A stretch of 64,000 bases of DNA from Holophaga sp. (GTDB lineage Bacteria; Acidobacteriota; Holophagae; Holophagales; Holophagaceae), in the NCBI GenBank assembly GCA_016715205.1, contig JADKBC010000018.1:6591-70590 (forward strand). Reading direction: 5' to 3'. The notes below the pieces were generated by a model, which was not told the origin of the DNA, searched no databases, and saw only the letters and a list, made by a program, of their open reading frames with translations. Within the stretch, counting starts at the first letter, position 1. Each line of letters starts with the position of its first letter. Shown here piece by piece: positions 14,717 through 24,808 of this stretch. Made by a program: the position numbers and the translations under genes.

Positions 14717-17263
14717 ATGGCCGCAACCCTCTACGATCTACTGCCCCGGGATAACGATTTCAGCAGCGATGCCCTGCTGGGGCGCTTTCTCGAGTATGTG
14801 GAAGGGAAGCAACTCGCCCTCTACCCGGCCCAGGAAGCGGCGATCCTGGAACTCTTCGAAGACAAGAACGTCATCCTGAATACGCCAACGGGATCGGGCA
14901 AATCCCTGGTGGCCACGGCTCTGCATTTCAAGGCCCTGGCCCAGGGGCGGCGCTCGGTCTACACCTGTCCCATCAAGGCCCTGGTCAACGAGAAATGGAT
15001 GGCGTTGTGCCACGAGTTCGGGCCGCAAAATGTCGGGCTCAGCACCGGCGATGCCACCGTGAACCGCGATGCACCGATCCTCTGCTGCACGGCGGAGATC
15101 CTGGCGAATATGGCCCTCTCGGAGGGCGAAGATACCCTTGCCCACGATGTGGTGATGGATGAATTCCATTACTACGCGGATCGCGAGCGGGGCGTGGCGT
15201 GGCAGGTTCCCTTGCTGGTCTTGAAGAAGACGCGGTTCCTGCTCATGAGCGCCACCCTGGGTGACACAAGCTTTTTCGAGAAGGAACTGACGCGGCTCAA
15301 TGGCCGCCCCACGGCCACCGTGAAATCCGTGGATCGGCCCGTACCTCTGGGTTTCTCCTACGCGGAATCGCCCCTTCCCGTAACGCTCGAAAAGCTTGTG
15401 GAAACCGGCAAGGCGCCGGTGTACGTGGTGCATTTCACCCAGGCCGATGCCGCCACCAGTGCCCAGGATTTCATGAGCCTCAATGTCTGTTCGCGGGAAG
15501 AAAAGACAGCACTCGCCGCCGAGATCGACGCCTTCAAGTTCAACAGTCCCTACGGCCCTGACATGAAGCGCTGGCTGAAGCAGGGCATCGGGTTGCACCA
15601 CGCGGGCCTCTTGCCGAAGTACCGCATTCTGGTGGAACGCCTGGCGCAAAAGGGCCTGCTCAAGGTCATCTGCGGCACCGACACGCTCGGCGTGGGCATC
15701 AACGTGCCCATTCGCACGGTGCTGTTCACCAAGCTCTGCAAATACAACGGTGAGAAGACGGGCATCCTCAGCGCCCGGGATTTCCATCAGATTGCCGGGC
15801 GGGCCGGGCGCAAGGGCTTTGATGATCTGGGCTGGGTGGTGGCCCAGGCCCCTGAACACGTCATCGAAAACATGAAGCTGGCGCAAAAGCCCGGTAAGAA
15901 ATTCGTCAAGCGCCAGGCGCCCGAGCGCAACTATGCGCACTGGGACGAGGACACCTTCCAGCGCCTGATCGTGGCCCAACCGGAACGGCTGGGATCCCGC
16001 TTCCAGGTATCCCACGGCATGCTCCTGAACGTGCTGAGCCGCCCCACTGATGGTTGCCAAGCCATGCGGCAGCTCCTGCGGGAGTGCCATGAAAGCGAGC
16101 GCCAGAAAGAGGCCCATCGTCGGCGCGGCTGGCAGCTCTTCAAGGCTCTGTTGGCGCGGCGGATCGTGGAATTTGTGCCACCCGATGAACGTGGCCGCAA
16201 GCTGCGGGTGAATGTGGAACTGCAGGACGATTTTTCCATGAACCAGACGCTCTCGCTGTTCCTGATGGACACGATTCCGCTGCTGGAGCCTGCCTCGGAA
16301 ACCTATGCCCTAGACCTGCTGACGCTGGTGGAAAGCATTCTCGAAGATCCGGAACTGATTCTGCGCAAGCAGCTGGATCGTCTGAAGGGCCGCGCCGTGG
16401 CCGAAATGAAGATGGCGGGCATCGAGTACGACCAGCGCATGGCGGAACTGGAAAAATTGGAATACCCCAAGCCCCTGCGGGAATTCATCTACGGGCATTT
16501 CAATGAATTCGCCGATAAGCACCCCTGGGTGGGCCAGGAGAACATTCGCCCCAAATCCATCGTGCGGGAGATGTTCGAGGGCTACCTCAGCTTTGGCGAT
16601 TACGTGCGGGCCTATGACCTACAGCGGGCGGAAGGCCTGTTGCTGCGCCACATCAACAGCGTGTTCAAGGTGCTGGCCCAGACCGTGCCGGATGGTGTGA
16701 AATCTGACGAGGTCCGGGAGATGGAAGCCTACCTTGCAGCCATGCTGCACCAGGTGGATTCCAGTCTGTTGGATGCCTGGGAGCGCATGCAGAACCCGAA
16801 CTACCAGCGGGAAGAAACGACGCTTGCCATGCCCGGCTCTGAGCTTCCCGATATCACCCGGGACCGCAAAGCCTTCACCGCTGCCATCCGGGCTCGGATC
16901 TTCGCCTTCCTGCGCAACCTTGCCAGCGGGGACTGGGAGCCAGCAGCCACCCTCCTGGACGACATGGCCCGCCGCGCGCCACAGGATGCGGAGGGCCAAT
17001 CCTGGACGCCGGAACGCCTAGCTGCGCTCACGGCGGAATACCTGGCGGGGCACGGTGAGTTGCGCCTGGATCCCGAAGGTCGCAACCTGCGCCACACCTA
17101 TGTCAAGCCTACGGAAGATGGAAAAGGCTGGTTGGTGCAGCAGATGCTCGTGGACCCTGACGAAGCCAATGACTGGGTGGCGGAATTCGTGGTGGATCTG
17201 GGGGCTTCCAGGGAATTCGATGAGCCCGTGCTGGATCTGATGCGGCTGGGGGCCTACCGCTGA
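14717..17263 (+). CDS. DEAD/DEAH superfamily 2 RNA helicase with DUF3516-type C-terminus
   Basis: An 848-residue helicase. Walker A is NTPTGSGKS (about residue 53), the Walker B position reads MDEFH, motif III is LMSATLGD and motif VI is QIAGRAGRKG. The C-terminal half (about 400-848) matches the DUF3516 region found in bacterial Ski2/Mtr4-like helicases, which are thought to unwind RNA. The ATG at 14717 is preceded by GGAAG; a longer frame would start within the upstream palindromic repeat. Its last 10 nt overlap the end of the convergent kinase gene. The cellular substrate is unknown. Confidence 0.85.
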   Translation: MAATLYDLLPRDNDFSSDALLGRFLEYVEGKQLALYPAQEAAILELFEDKNVILNTPTGSGKSLVATALHFKALAQGRRSVYTCPIKALVNEKWMALCHEFGPQNVGLSTGDATVNRDAPILCCTAEILANMALSEGEDTLAHDVVMDEFHYYADRERGVAWQVPLLVLKKTRFLLMSATLGDTSFFEKELTRLNGRPTATVKSVDRPVPLGFSYAESPLPVTLEKLVETGKAPVYVVHFTQADAATSAQDFMSLNVCSREEKTALAAEIDAFKFNSPYGPDMKRWLKQGIGLHHAGLLPKYRILVERLAQKGLLKVICGTDTLGVGINVPIRTVLFTKLCKYNGEKTGILSARDFHQIAGRAGRKGFDDLGWVVAQAPEHVIENMKLAQKPGKKFVKRQAPERNYAHWDEDTFQRLIVAQPERLGSRFQVSHGMLLNVLSRPTDGCQAMRQLLRECHESERQKEAHRRRGWQLFKALLARRIVEFVPPDERGRKLRVNVELQDDFSMNQTLSLFLMDTIPLLEPASETYALDLLTLVESILEDPELILRKQLDRLKGRAVAEMKMAGIEYDQRMAELEKLEYPKPLREFIYGHFNEFADKHPWVGQENIRPKSIVREMFEGYLSFGDYVRAYDLQRAEGLLLRHINSVFKVLAQTVPDGVKSDEVREMEAYLAAMLHQVDSSLLDAWERMQNPNYQREETTLAMPGSELPDITRDRKAFTAAIRARIFAFLRNLASGDWEPAATLLDDMARRAPQDAEGQSWTPERLAALTAEYLAGHGELRLDPEGRNLRHTYVKPTEDGKGWLVQQMLVDPDEANDWVAEFVVDLGASREFDEPVLDLMRLGAYR

Positions 17264-19968
17264 GCCAGGATCCGCCGTGCCTTCGCCATGGCCTGCCGCA
17301 CTTCCTTGGTTTGTTCGGTCTTGAGGGCCATGGCCCTTTGCCCGTGCTGCAGGGCCATGCGTGCCTCGGGTTTGGCCTCTCCGTGCCGGGCTAGGCGCAC
17401 CTCCGCAGACAGGGCGTGAACCATCGCCAAGCCTGCGGGGAAGGCAGCCTCTTCGGCGTCCTTGGCCGCGGCCTTCTCGTAAAAGCCCTGGGCCTGGGCC
17501 AGCGCGGGGCTGGGATCCTGTTGGTTGCGCCAAGTCCAGCGGGCGTCCAAAAGGTAGCCGTCTCCCAGCATGCCCATGGTTCCAGCCTGGTCGGGCAGCA
17601 CCACGGAGGCTTGTTGAAGGGCTTCCCGAGCTTTGGCGAGGGCGGGCCGGAGATCTTCCCCCCGGGCCAGTCGGCGCTCGGCCTGACGATTCAGAATTTC
17701 TCCCAGGTTATTCCAACTGGCCGCGCTGGGATTGAGGTTCGCGCAATCCCGCAGTGCATCGCCTGAGCGCTCCAGTGTTTCCAAGTTTTCCAGGCCCATG
17801 GCCTTCTGGTAGTCGGAGAGATCCAGATAGAGGAGGGCCTTGTTTTGATGGGTTTCCCATTGGGCATGGCCCTCGGCCAGGGTCTGGTCACAGATCCGCA
17901 GGCCTTCCTCCACCCAAACCTGGGGATCCTGTTTGGCGTTCACGGCGCGGGCGGCGCGGGTGTGGGCTAGGCTGGCCAACCGTTCCTGGGCCTTGGTGCG
18001 GATGGCCGGTGGATGCGATCCCGGGCCCTGGGCTGGCGCTTCCAGGATGGCCTTCATCACAGCTTCCGCCCTTCGGAAGTAAGGCTCGGGGTCCTGGCCC
18101 TGCCGGGCTCGCGCTTTCCCGAGTTCAGTAAGGATCAGGGCGTGGGAGTTCCGCATATCCAGTCGGGAACTGTTCACGGCATGCAGGATTTCGCTGGCGG
18201 CCAGGGCTTTTTCTCGGGATGCCAGGAGATCCAACCCGCCCAATTTCATGGAATCACCCACCAGCCACACGAACTTGCGCACATCCTGGATGCGATCATC
18301 ACTGGGGCCAATGCGGCCGGGGGTTTCCAGTACCTCCAGGGCCTTTTCGAAATCAGCCTTTGCCTCGGCGCCATGTCCCGCGTCCTTGGCTTCACGGCCA
18401 CGAAACGCCAGGGCCTTGGCCAGGTAGAACAGGCCGTCGTAGCGCCAGGGCTCCAGGTCATGGGCGGCCCGGGCCAGCCGCGCCGCATCATCAAACCGCT
18501 GGTCCACCAGGGCCAGGCGGGCTTCCTCCTCCATGGAAAAGGCAGCGCCCAGTTCCTGGCGAGCGCGACGAAGGTGCGCCAGGGCGCGGTCCCGCAGGTC
18601 TCGTCGGATCTCGGCCTGGCGCTGGGATCGCTTGACCGGGTCCAGAATGCCCAGGGAGGCCGAATATTCCCGATCGTAAAGGTCGATCAGGCTATGGCCC
18701 AGGGCCAGGGAAACCTCGGCGGAGCGATGCCCCACTTGCCAGGCGGTTTCCAGTTCCCGGCGCCCGGCTTCCGTGTCACCCAACAATAGGAACCCTTGGC
18801 CCAGGGTGAAATGGCCCGGCCCGCGGCTGGCAGGAACCTGAGCCATCTGGCGGCGCACGTCTGCCATGCGATGGCGCACTTGGTTGAATTCCTGGACCAC
18901 ATCATGGGCGGGTAGCATCCGGCCAAAACGCACCACGCTATCCATGCGCATGGCTTCCTGCCCAAACCGCTGGGCCCAGTAGGCACGCGTTTGGGCCCGC
19001 CGTTGGCCAATCTCCCAGACCAGCACGGTGGTCAGCAGCGAGAGCAACACCAACGCGGCCAGGGCGCTGGTCATCCGGTTCCGGCGAATCCACAATCTCA
19101 GCCGTTCCAGTGGGGAAACCCGGCGGGCCTGAACCGGTTCGCCATCGAGTAGGCGCTGAAGATCATCGCGGAGGGCGGCGGCACTGGGATAACGGCGGGC
19201 AGGATCCTTGGCCAGGCAGGTCTGGAGCACGGTTTCCAGGTCCTTGGGTAGATCTGGCTGGAGTTCCCTCAGACGCGGTGGATCCTGAGTTTGCACCTGC
19301 ACCAGGATGTCGGTGGCCTGTCCATGAAAGGGCGGACGCCCTGTGAGAATTTCAAAGAGCGTGGCACCCAGGCCGTAGACATCGGTGCGGACATCTACCC
19401 AGCCTCCGGCGACCTGTTCCGGCGCCATGTAGGAAGGGCTGCCGAGCAGCATCCCGGCTTGGGTGAGGGAGCCCGAACGTTCATCCCGGGCAAGGCCGAA
19501 ATCCATCACATAGGGTCGCCACCCGCCCGCTTCATCGGGTTCCACCATGAAGTTGGCCGGTTTCAGATCGCGGTGGATGAGCCCCTGGCGATGGGCGGCA
19601 TGAACGCCATCCGCCAAGGCGGCCATGAGCCTGAGCTTGGTGGCAAGGCTCAGCGCAGGGGCCACCTTGTCCAACGTTTGCCCCTGGATGAGCTGCATTA
19701 CCAAGTAGGGACAACCCTTCCATTCGCCCACCTGATAGACACGACACACGGCCGGGTGTTCCACCCGAGCATGAAGATGGGCCTCCTGGCGCAGGCGCTC
19801 CATGGAGGCCGGAGTGGCCTGGAGAAGCCATTTCAGCGCGACTCGGCGGCCCAGGTCCACATCGAAGGCAAGGTACACCACGCCCATGCCACCTTCGCCT
19901 AGGCGTTCCAGAATGCGGTAGTTGCCCATTTGCTCCGGGGGAGCTCCGGTTGGTTGGATTTCAGCCAT
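17254..19968 (-). CDS. Membrane Ser/Thr protein kinase with TPR-like sensor region
   Basis: A 904-residue protein. Residues about 17-285 are a complete Hanks-type kinase: glycine loop GEGGMGVVY (24-32), K46 in VALKW, HRDLKPAN (132-139), DFGLA (156-160) and SPSYMAPE. A transmembrane helix follows at about 297-315 (ALAALVLLSLLTTVLVW). The remaining 580 residues are helical with TPR-like repeats and probably face the periplasm, as is common in acidobacterial and myxobacterial kinases. The start overlaps the stop of the MocR-like gene by 8 nt, so the two may be co-transcribed. Targets are unknown. Confidence 0.88.
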   Translation of the reverse strand: MAEIQPTGAPPEQMGNYRILERLGEGGMGVVYLAFDVDLGRRVALKWLLQATPASMERLRQEAHLHARVEHPAVCRVYQVGEWKGCPYLVMQLIQGQTLDKVAPALSLATKLRLMAALADGVHAAHRQGLIHRDLKPANFMVEPDEAGGWRPYVMDFGLARDERSGSLTQAGMLLGSPSYMAPEQVAGGWVDVRTDVYGLGATLFEILTGRPPFHGQATDILVQVQTQDPPRLRELQPDLPKDLETVLQTCLAKDPARRYPSAAALRDDLQRLLDGEPVQARRVSPLERLRLWIRRNRMTSALAALVLLSLLTTVLVWEIGQRRAQTRAYWAQRFGQEAMRMDSVVRFGRMLPAHDVVQEFNQVRHRMADVRRQMAQVPASRGPGHFTLGQGFLLLGDTEAGRRELETAWQVGHRSAEVSLALGHSLIDLYDREYSASLGILDPVKRSQRQAEIRRDLRDRALAHLRRARQELGAAFSMEEEARLALVDQRFDDAARLARAAHDLEPWRYDGLFYLAKALAFRGREAKDAGHGAEAKADFEKALEVLETPGRIGPSDDRIQDVRKFVWLVGDSMKLGGLDLLASREKALAASEILHAVNSSRLDMRNSHALILTELGKARARQGQDPEPYFRRAEAVMKAILEAPAQGPGSHPPAIRTKAQERLASLAHTRAARAVNAKQDPQVWVEEGLRICDQTLAEGHAQWETHQNKALLYLDLSDYQKAMGLENLETLERSGDALRDCANLNPSAASWNNLGEILNRQAERRLARGEDLRPALAKAREALQQASVVLPDQAGTMGMLGDGYLLDARWTWRNQQDPSPALAQAQGFYEKAAAKDAEEAAFPAGLAMVHALSAEVRLARHGEAKPEARMALQHGQRAMALKTEQTKEVRQAMAKARRILAQR

Positions 19969-21415
19969 GCCGCAACTCCCGGGTTAGAACACCAAGGGCT
20001 TGCTGCATGTCCTCGGCTTCCAGGTGGCCATACCCCAGCCGCAGGGCATTCAAGGGCTGCCCGTGAAATTCAAAATGGCGGCCCGGATGCATTTTGATCC
20101 CTGCCCTGAGACAGGCGGTGGCCCATTTTTCCAGATCCAGCCTGCGGGGAGTTTGTACCCAAAGGGCCAACCCGCTTTCGGGAACCGTGATTTCAAAATC
20201 CATGCCCAGGCATTTTTGGGCCATCTCTGCAAAGGTGTCCCGGCGCTCCCGGTAGATCTTTCGGGCCCGCGCCAGATGGCGCTCCAGGTCCCCATCCCTG
20301 ATCAGATCCGCCACGGCCCACTCCAGCACATGGTCCCCCTGCAGGTCCAGGCGCTGGCGTACCCGTGCCAGACGATCCACCAGTGCGCTGGGCGCCACTA
20401 GGTAGCCCAGGCCCAGGCCCGACGCCAGGATCTGGGACAGGGAACCCAGGTGAATCACCCGACCTGCCGGATCCTCTGCGGCAAGGGGCAGGGGGATCGG
20501 ATTGGCCCAGGAGAGTTCCGCGTCGGGATCATCTTCCACCACGGCGAAGCTATGCTGGGCGGCCAGGGCCATCACGTGCTGGCGCCGCGCTGCGGCCAGG
20601 GGCACTGTGGTGGGGAAATGGCGCCGGGGCGAGAGGTGGAGGAAGGCGATGGCTTGGCGTGACAGGAGGGCTTCCAAGGCTTCGGGGATAAGCCCCTGTG
20701 CGTCCGCGGCCACAGGATGGAGGCGGCACCCCGCAGCGCGCAGGGCTTCCCAGGCCAGGGGCTGGCCCGGGTTTTCCACGGCGGCATCGCCCTGGAGGGC
20801 CGAGGCGATCAGGGTGAGCGCCATGGGAATGCCCCGGGTCACGAGCAGATTCTCGGCACGGATTTTTAATCCGCGGCTCTCCCGGAGGTGCAGGGCGAGC
20901 TGTTCCCGCAACAGCGGGTTGCCGCGGGGTTCCCCTCGGCCCAGCAGGTCATTGCCGTGGCGCTGAAGGGCCCGGCGATAGCCCTTGGCCAGCGCTTCCT
21001 TGGGGGCCAAGCGCGCATCGGGGAAGCCATCGGAAAGATCCAGCAGAGTGGCGGCCAGGGTTGAAACGGGCCGGAGCTGGCTGGAGAGTTCAAAGGCCGG
21101 TGTCTCGGGCATTCCGGGCGATTCTGCGGGTGTGCCCCACGTTGGGGCTAGTTGATCAGGTGGTACCACCGAGACATAGGTCCCACTTCCGGGGCGGCTT
21201 TCAACCCAGCCTTCCAATTCCAATTCCCGCAGGGCGGACATGGCCACATGCCGGGAAAGATGCAGCGCCTCGGCCAGGGCGCGGGAACTGGGCATGGCTT
21301 CGCCGGAAGCAAGGTGCCCGTCCCGGATTTCCTGGGCCAACAGCCGAGCCAACTGGAGGGCCAGGGGCAGGGGGGCCGCGGCATCCAGGCGGAGGGCGAG
21401 ATCAGGAAAGGACAT
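19961..21415 (-). CDS. MocR/PdxR-family GntR regulator with degenerate aminotransferase domain
   Basis: A 484-residue protein with an N-terminal GntR winged helix (about residues 15-75; SSRALAEALHLSRHVAMSAL) joined to a fold-type I aminotransferase-like domain. The site that normally carries the PLP-binding lysine (consensus S-K in GTFSK) reads GSLSQILASGLGLGY. Lys is therefore replaced by Gln (codon 20432-20434) and the usual phosphate-contacting Arg by Gly. The Asp that holds the pyridine nitrogen remains (VVEDDPDAE). PLP could not form a Schiff base here, so it probably senses something else. The ATG at 21415 is preferred to a GTG five codons earlier. Confidence 0.82.
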   Translation of the reverse strand: MSFPDLALRLDAAAPLPLALQLARLLAQEIRDGHLASGEAMPSSRALAEALHLSRHVAMSALRELELEGWVESRPGSGTYVSVVPPDQLAPTWGTPAESPGMPETPAFELSSQLRPVSTLAATLLDLSDGFPDARLAPKEALAKGYRRALQRHGNDLLGRGEPRGNPLLREQLALHLRESRGLKIRAENLLVTRGIPMALTLIASALQGDAAVENPGQPLAWEALRAAGCRLHPVAADAQGLIPEALEALLSRQAIAFLHLSPRRHFPTTVPLAAARRQHVMALAAQHSFAVVEDDPDAELSWANPIPLPLAAEDPAGRVIHLGSLSQILASGLGLGYLVAPSALVDRLARVRQRLDLQGDHVLEWAVADLIRDGDLERHLARARKIYRERRDTFAEMAQKCLGMDFEITVPESGLALWVQTPRRLDLEKWATACLRAGIKMHPGRHFEFHGQPLNALRLGYGHLEAEDMQQALGVLTRELRHG

Positions 21416-21519
21416 GGATGGAAGGCTCACAGCAGGTGGGGTCGATGTCAGCCTATCGCATTCACGCTTTCGACGTGGGAGACCAGACCTGTGCGGACGG
21501 AGCGGGTAATCTGACCCAA

Positions 21520-22071
21520 ATGACCAGCCCGCAGCCCACCTTCACCTTTCAAACCCTCGGCACCGTGCGTTCGCCCTACGCGCAGCGAATCGATGCCCCG
21601 CATCAAGCCACCGTGATCGAGGGCACCGAAACCGGGCAGGTGGCCGAAGCCTTTATCGATCTGGAGCCCACCCTGCCGGTGGAGGTGCTGCGGGATCTGG
21701 AAGGCTTTGAGCGGATCTGGGTGATCTTCGCTTTCCATCGCAGCGAGGGCTGGAAGGCGCTGGTGAGGCCGCCTCGGGGCAAGGTCAAACGGGGCGTGCT
21801 GGCCACGCGCTCACCGCATCGGCCCAATGCGCTTGGGCTCTCTGCGGTGGAACTGGTGGCCGTGGAGGGGCATACCTTGCGGGTGCGGGGCATGGATCTG
21901 CTGGATGGCACCCCTGTGCTGGACATCAAGCCGTACGTTCCCTACGCGGATGCCTTTCCGGCAGCCAAAGCGGGGTGGATCGATGCGGTCGATGCAGCGG
22001 AGGGGCCGTTGTCGGCGCCCGGCCCCAAACGCCCCCGGGGCGGAGGCGGGAAGGGACCGGGTCGCGTATGA
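21520..22071 (+). CDS. trmO: tRNA (N6-threonylcarbamoyladenosine37-N6)-methyltransferase TrmO (TsaA family)
   Basis: A 183-residue protein of the VirR/TsaA (UPF0066) fold. The signatures LGTVRSPYAQRIDAPHQ, RDLEGFERIWVIFAFHRS and LATRSPHRPNALGLSAVELV cover its beta-barrel core. TrmO transfers a methyl group from SAM to t6A37 in tRNA-Thr. A start at 21445 with a better ribosome site would add 25 residues; I prefer 21520 because it begins exactly at the conserved domain. It is divergent from the MocR-like gene, and thymidine kinase follows 37 nt later. Confidence 0.85.
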   Translation: MTSPQPTFTFQTLGTVRSPYAQRIDAPHQATVIEGTETGQVAEAFIDLEPTLPVEVLRDLEGFERIWVIFAFHRSEGWKALVRPPRGKVKRGVLATRSPHRPNALGLSAVELVAVEGHTLRVRGMDLLDGTPVLDIKPYVPYADAFPAAKAGWIDAVDAAEGPLSAPGPKRPRGGGGKGPGRV

Positions 22072-22108
22072 TGGGCTGCATCACCGCTCGTTTCTTTTGA
22101 GGTTTCCC

Positions 22109-22714
22109 TTGGCCAAGGTCTACTTTCGCTACGCCGCCATGAATGCTGGGAAAAGCACCCAGCTGCTCCAGGTGCGACACAACTATCACGAGCGCCACCA
22201 GAAAACGCTGCTATTGAAGCCGCACCTGGACAATCGCGATGGTGAAGACCTGATCAGGCCCCGCATCGGTGGGCTGGAAGTGAAGGTGGACGCCCTTGTC
22301 TACCCTGATACCGACTTGCAGATCCTGGTCGAAGGCAAGCTCCAGAAGGGCGAAAAACTGGATTGTGTGCTGGTGGACGAGGCGCAGTTCCTGAGCGGTG
22401 AGCAGGTGCGGGAACTCTGCGGCGTGGCGGATTTCCTGGGCATTCCCGTGATGTGCTACGGCCTGCGCGCAGATTTCCGGGGCGAACTATTTCCCGGTTC
22501 CGCCGCCCTGATGGCCCTGGCTGACGACATCGAGGAACTGAAGACCATTTGCTGGTGCGGCAAGAAAGCCACCATCAACGCCCGCATTTTGGATGGACAT
22601 GTGCTTACCGAAGGCCCCCAGGTGATGATTGGCGGCAACGAAACCTACACGTCGCTCTGCCGTAAACACTGGGCCCTGGATCAGCCACTACCTCCGGGCG
22701 TGAACCTGGAGTAA
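22109..22714 (+). CDS. tdk: Thymidine kinase (type II)
   Basis: A 201-residue kinase of the dTMP salvage pathway. The P-loop is YAAMNAGKST, the Mg-binding DEAQF follows at about residue 90, and the zinc lasso uses CWCGKK and LCRKHW. The start is TTG with GAGG six nt upstream; no ATG or GTG gives a complete P-loop. Length is normal for the bacterial enzyme. Confidence 0.9.
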   Translation: MAKVYFRYAAMNAGKSTQLLQVRHNYHERHQKTLLLKPHLDNRDGEDLIRPRIGGLEVKVDALVYPDTDLQILVEGKLQKGEKLDCVLVDEAQFLSGEQVRELCGVADFLGIPVMCYGLRADFRGELFPGSAALMALADDIEELKTICWCGKKATINARILDGHVLTEGPQVMIGGNETYTSLCRKHWALDQPLPPGVNLE

Positions 22715-23144
22715 GCCTCGGATTGAAACAAGGCCATTCCGCAAGCCTCGAAGCAGGTGTTTTTTCCTAACTGGCCTGCCCCGCGCCGATTGGTGACGCT
22801 GGCGTCCTCGTTGTCGCGGGGGAACGGGTGTCGGTGGGGCATGTCCTCCGCGACATCAGCCGTTCTCTAGGCCCCCCTGCGGAGCCATGTTCCCAGGGCC
22901 TCCTCATATCACGCATTGACGATTAGCGCGGCAGAAGGCAGAAATGGGCCTCAATTCTCGAACGTTGACCCTCAAATTCAGGTCATTTTCTTTCCTGGCG
23001 CCTTGTTGATTCTCCATGGCTGCAGATAAAGGTTGCTCTCAGCGACAAATTTTTTATTTATATTATCTGTACACGCAGCCTGTTAGGGCTATGAAAACCA
23101 GAGTGAAGAGGGTCCGGATTCACCTTTGAATTCCTGTCAGGAAA
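22715..23144. other. Intergenic stretch without a recognisable gene
   Basis: About 430 bp after tdk with no supported coding frame, promoter pair or RNA gene. An AT-rich patch near 23048-23073 (TTTTTTATTTATATTATC) stands out from the GC-rich surroundings. It opens a 2.5-kb stretch in which every reading frame is broken. Confidence 0.5.
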
Positions 23145-23173
23145 GCCTCAGGCCCCGAGTCGGGGCATGAGGC
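23145..23173 (-). terminator. Intrinsic terminator of the broken lipoprotein gene
   Basis: GCCTCA-G-GCCCCGA-G-TCGGGGC-A-TGAGGC forms a 13-bp stem with one mismatch. On the minus strand it lies 26 nt after the TGA at 23200, the stop of the frame-corrected lipoprotein. That spacing supports the longer, frameshifted gene model over the shorter frame ending at 23265. The T-run on the minus strand is short (TTTCC). Confidence 0.65.
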
Positions 23174-23199
23174 TTATTTCCATTCAGAAAGACCGCCGC

Positions 23200-23636
23200 T
23201 CACCAACAACCGTTCCCTTCGTACCGCGCGGAAAGGATGATGCCTTGGGCGTTCGTTTCGAGCATTACCCGACAATATTGGTTGTTCTGCAGAACCACAG
23301 ACCTGTCTTTGACGATGACGCTATTGCTTTGAGAATCTCTGACCCAACCGGTTGGCTGCCGGGTCCTAGTTCAACCCGGGCACCAGTGTTGAGGTTGGTG
23401 TATTCAGTATAATTAAGCGAATCTTTATGAGTAACGTTGGTGGCGAAAACATACGCCTTCCCTCCTTCCGGACGATCTAAGGTTTCAGCCGGAAGCTGAT
23501 TTGCGTTAATGAACGCGGTGACAGGTTGTCCCACCCACCGGTTCAGTTTCGTCTCAAAATCCACTTTCAATTTTGGCGCGAGGCAGGCTATTGACGTCGT
23601 CATCAGTAGTGACGCGAACAGTGCTGGTAACTTCAT
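23200..23636 (-). pseudogene. Small lipoprotein gene interrupted by a frameshift
   Basis: A strong AAGGAG site 5 nt before the ATG at 23636 opens a lipoprotein: MKLPALFASLLMTTSIAC has a lipobox ending at Cys19. The frame then runs to a stop at 23265. A second frame, open from about 23370 to a TGA at 23200, carries an ending typical of small secreted proteins (CRVMLETNAQGIILSARYEG, then NGCW). The whole region is 437 nt, one short of a multiple of three, so a single-base deletion between 23268 and 23371 would explain the break. It may be real decay or a sequencing error. No function is known. Confidence 0.65.
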
Positions 23637-23699
23637 GACATCTCCTTGTGGTGGTTTCACAAGGAGGAGCAGATACTGTGCCAAACGTGAAATCGAATC

Positions 23700-24089
23700 A
23701 ACTTGGGTGAAAGCAGCGTGAATTTATCTCCGAAGGGTGGCACTTTGCTGCAGCCGGTCGCAATTAACGACATCTACGATCCAGGGCTATAGCAGATCCA
23801 GTGGCCCATTCCGAGTCCCACCAGCGATGATTCCAGCTTGAGGCCCGACCATATGCGGGAACGCTTTCGGTAGGGGCGGGAGGAGATCCGAAGACGGGTT
23901 GAAAGCCTGAGGGGCGTGATCGGCCTGCGACCTAAAAATACAGACTTCTATTGATTCCGGATGGGCACCTCTCTGGCTACTACGATGGGGTTATCCCTTT
24001 TGCGGGAGAATTCGGAATGTCCCATTTCAGGCCCAGGATTCTGATGTCGGATGACACGCCATCCGACATCGAACTCCTAAATACGGTAA
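23700..24089. other. Intergenic stretch with an 11-bp inverted repeat
   Basis: No coding frame is supported here. GATGTCGGATG (24043-24053) and its exact complement (24060-24070) flank a 6-nt spacer, 20 nt before the TTG that opens the decayed response-regulator gene. It could be an operator or a short terminator left from the original upstream region. Confidence 0.45.
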
Positions 24090-24720
24090 TTGTCGGTTCG
24101 GGTTCTCGTGGTGGATGACGAGGCTCCGGCCCGGGCCAAGGCGCGGCGGCTGCTAGCCTCGGATGCCCGCCTCGTGGGGGTTGGCGAAGCAAAGGACGAC
24201 CAGGAGACGCTCAACCTGGTGGAAAGCCTGTGGCCAGGCCTGCGGTGATCTTTGCCATGGCCTTCGATCAGTCTGCCGTGCAGGCCTTCGGGTTCGCAGC
24301 CCTGGACTACCTTTTGAAACCCTATGCTGGCCCCAGCCTCACAAAGGCCCTAGACCGAGCCGCCGAGGGTCTCGCTTCAAGAACCCCGAACCTGGGGGCA
24401 CTGGAAACCCTGCTGGGAACTACCCGCCAGGGGCCAAAGCCTCTGGATCGCCAGTCTTCACCAACAGGCGATCATTGGCTGCCCCTGCGCCTGGATCGGG
24501 TCAGCCAACTCAGCGCGGAGGACAAATGCATTCGGGTGTACACCGAGGGTGCTCAGCACCTCCTCAGTCAGGTCTTGAAAGCCCTCGAGCCCCGCCTGGA
24601 TCAGGGGATCTTTGTCCGGGTTCATCGCAGTGAAATCATAAACATTGAGTCCATCGCCCGCATGGAACCCTGGTCCCACGGCGATGCCCTGCTGGTGTTG
24701 TACACACTCAACGTTACCCT
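24090..24720 (+). pseudogene. LytTR-type response regulator, internally deleted and truncated
   Basis: From a TTG at 24090 the frame gives the start of a receiver domain (VRVLVVDDEAPARAKARRLL) and stops after ESLWPGLR near 24246. The next receiver segment (RPAVIFAMAFDQSAVQAFGF, then ALDYLLKPY) continues in another frame. The part in between, which holds the phospho-acceptor Asp, is missing, some 25-30 residues compared with intact AlgR/LytR-type receivers. The junction falls at TGGCCAGGCCT, a short GGCC repeat. A LytTR DNA-binding domain follows (FVRVHRSEIINIES) but loses its conserved end near 24700. The gene should be inactive. No partner histidine kinase is visible. Confidence 0.8.
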
Positions 24721-24808
24721 AAACCCTTCACCTCCCGCCTTCCCCCTCTATCCACAAACGGCCGATAGGCCATGCAGGCCAAACCAGCCTGTTCGATTCT
24801 CTCGCACG

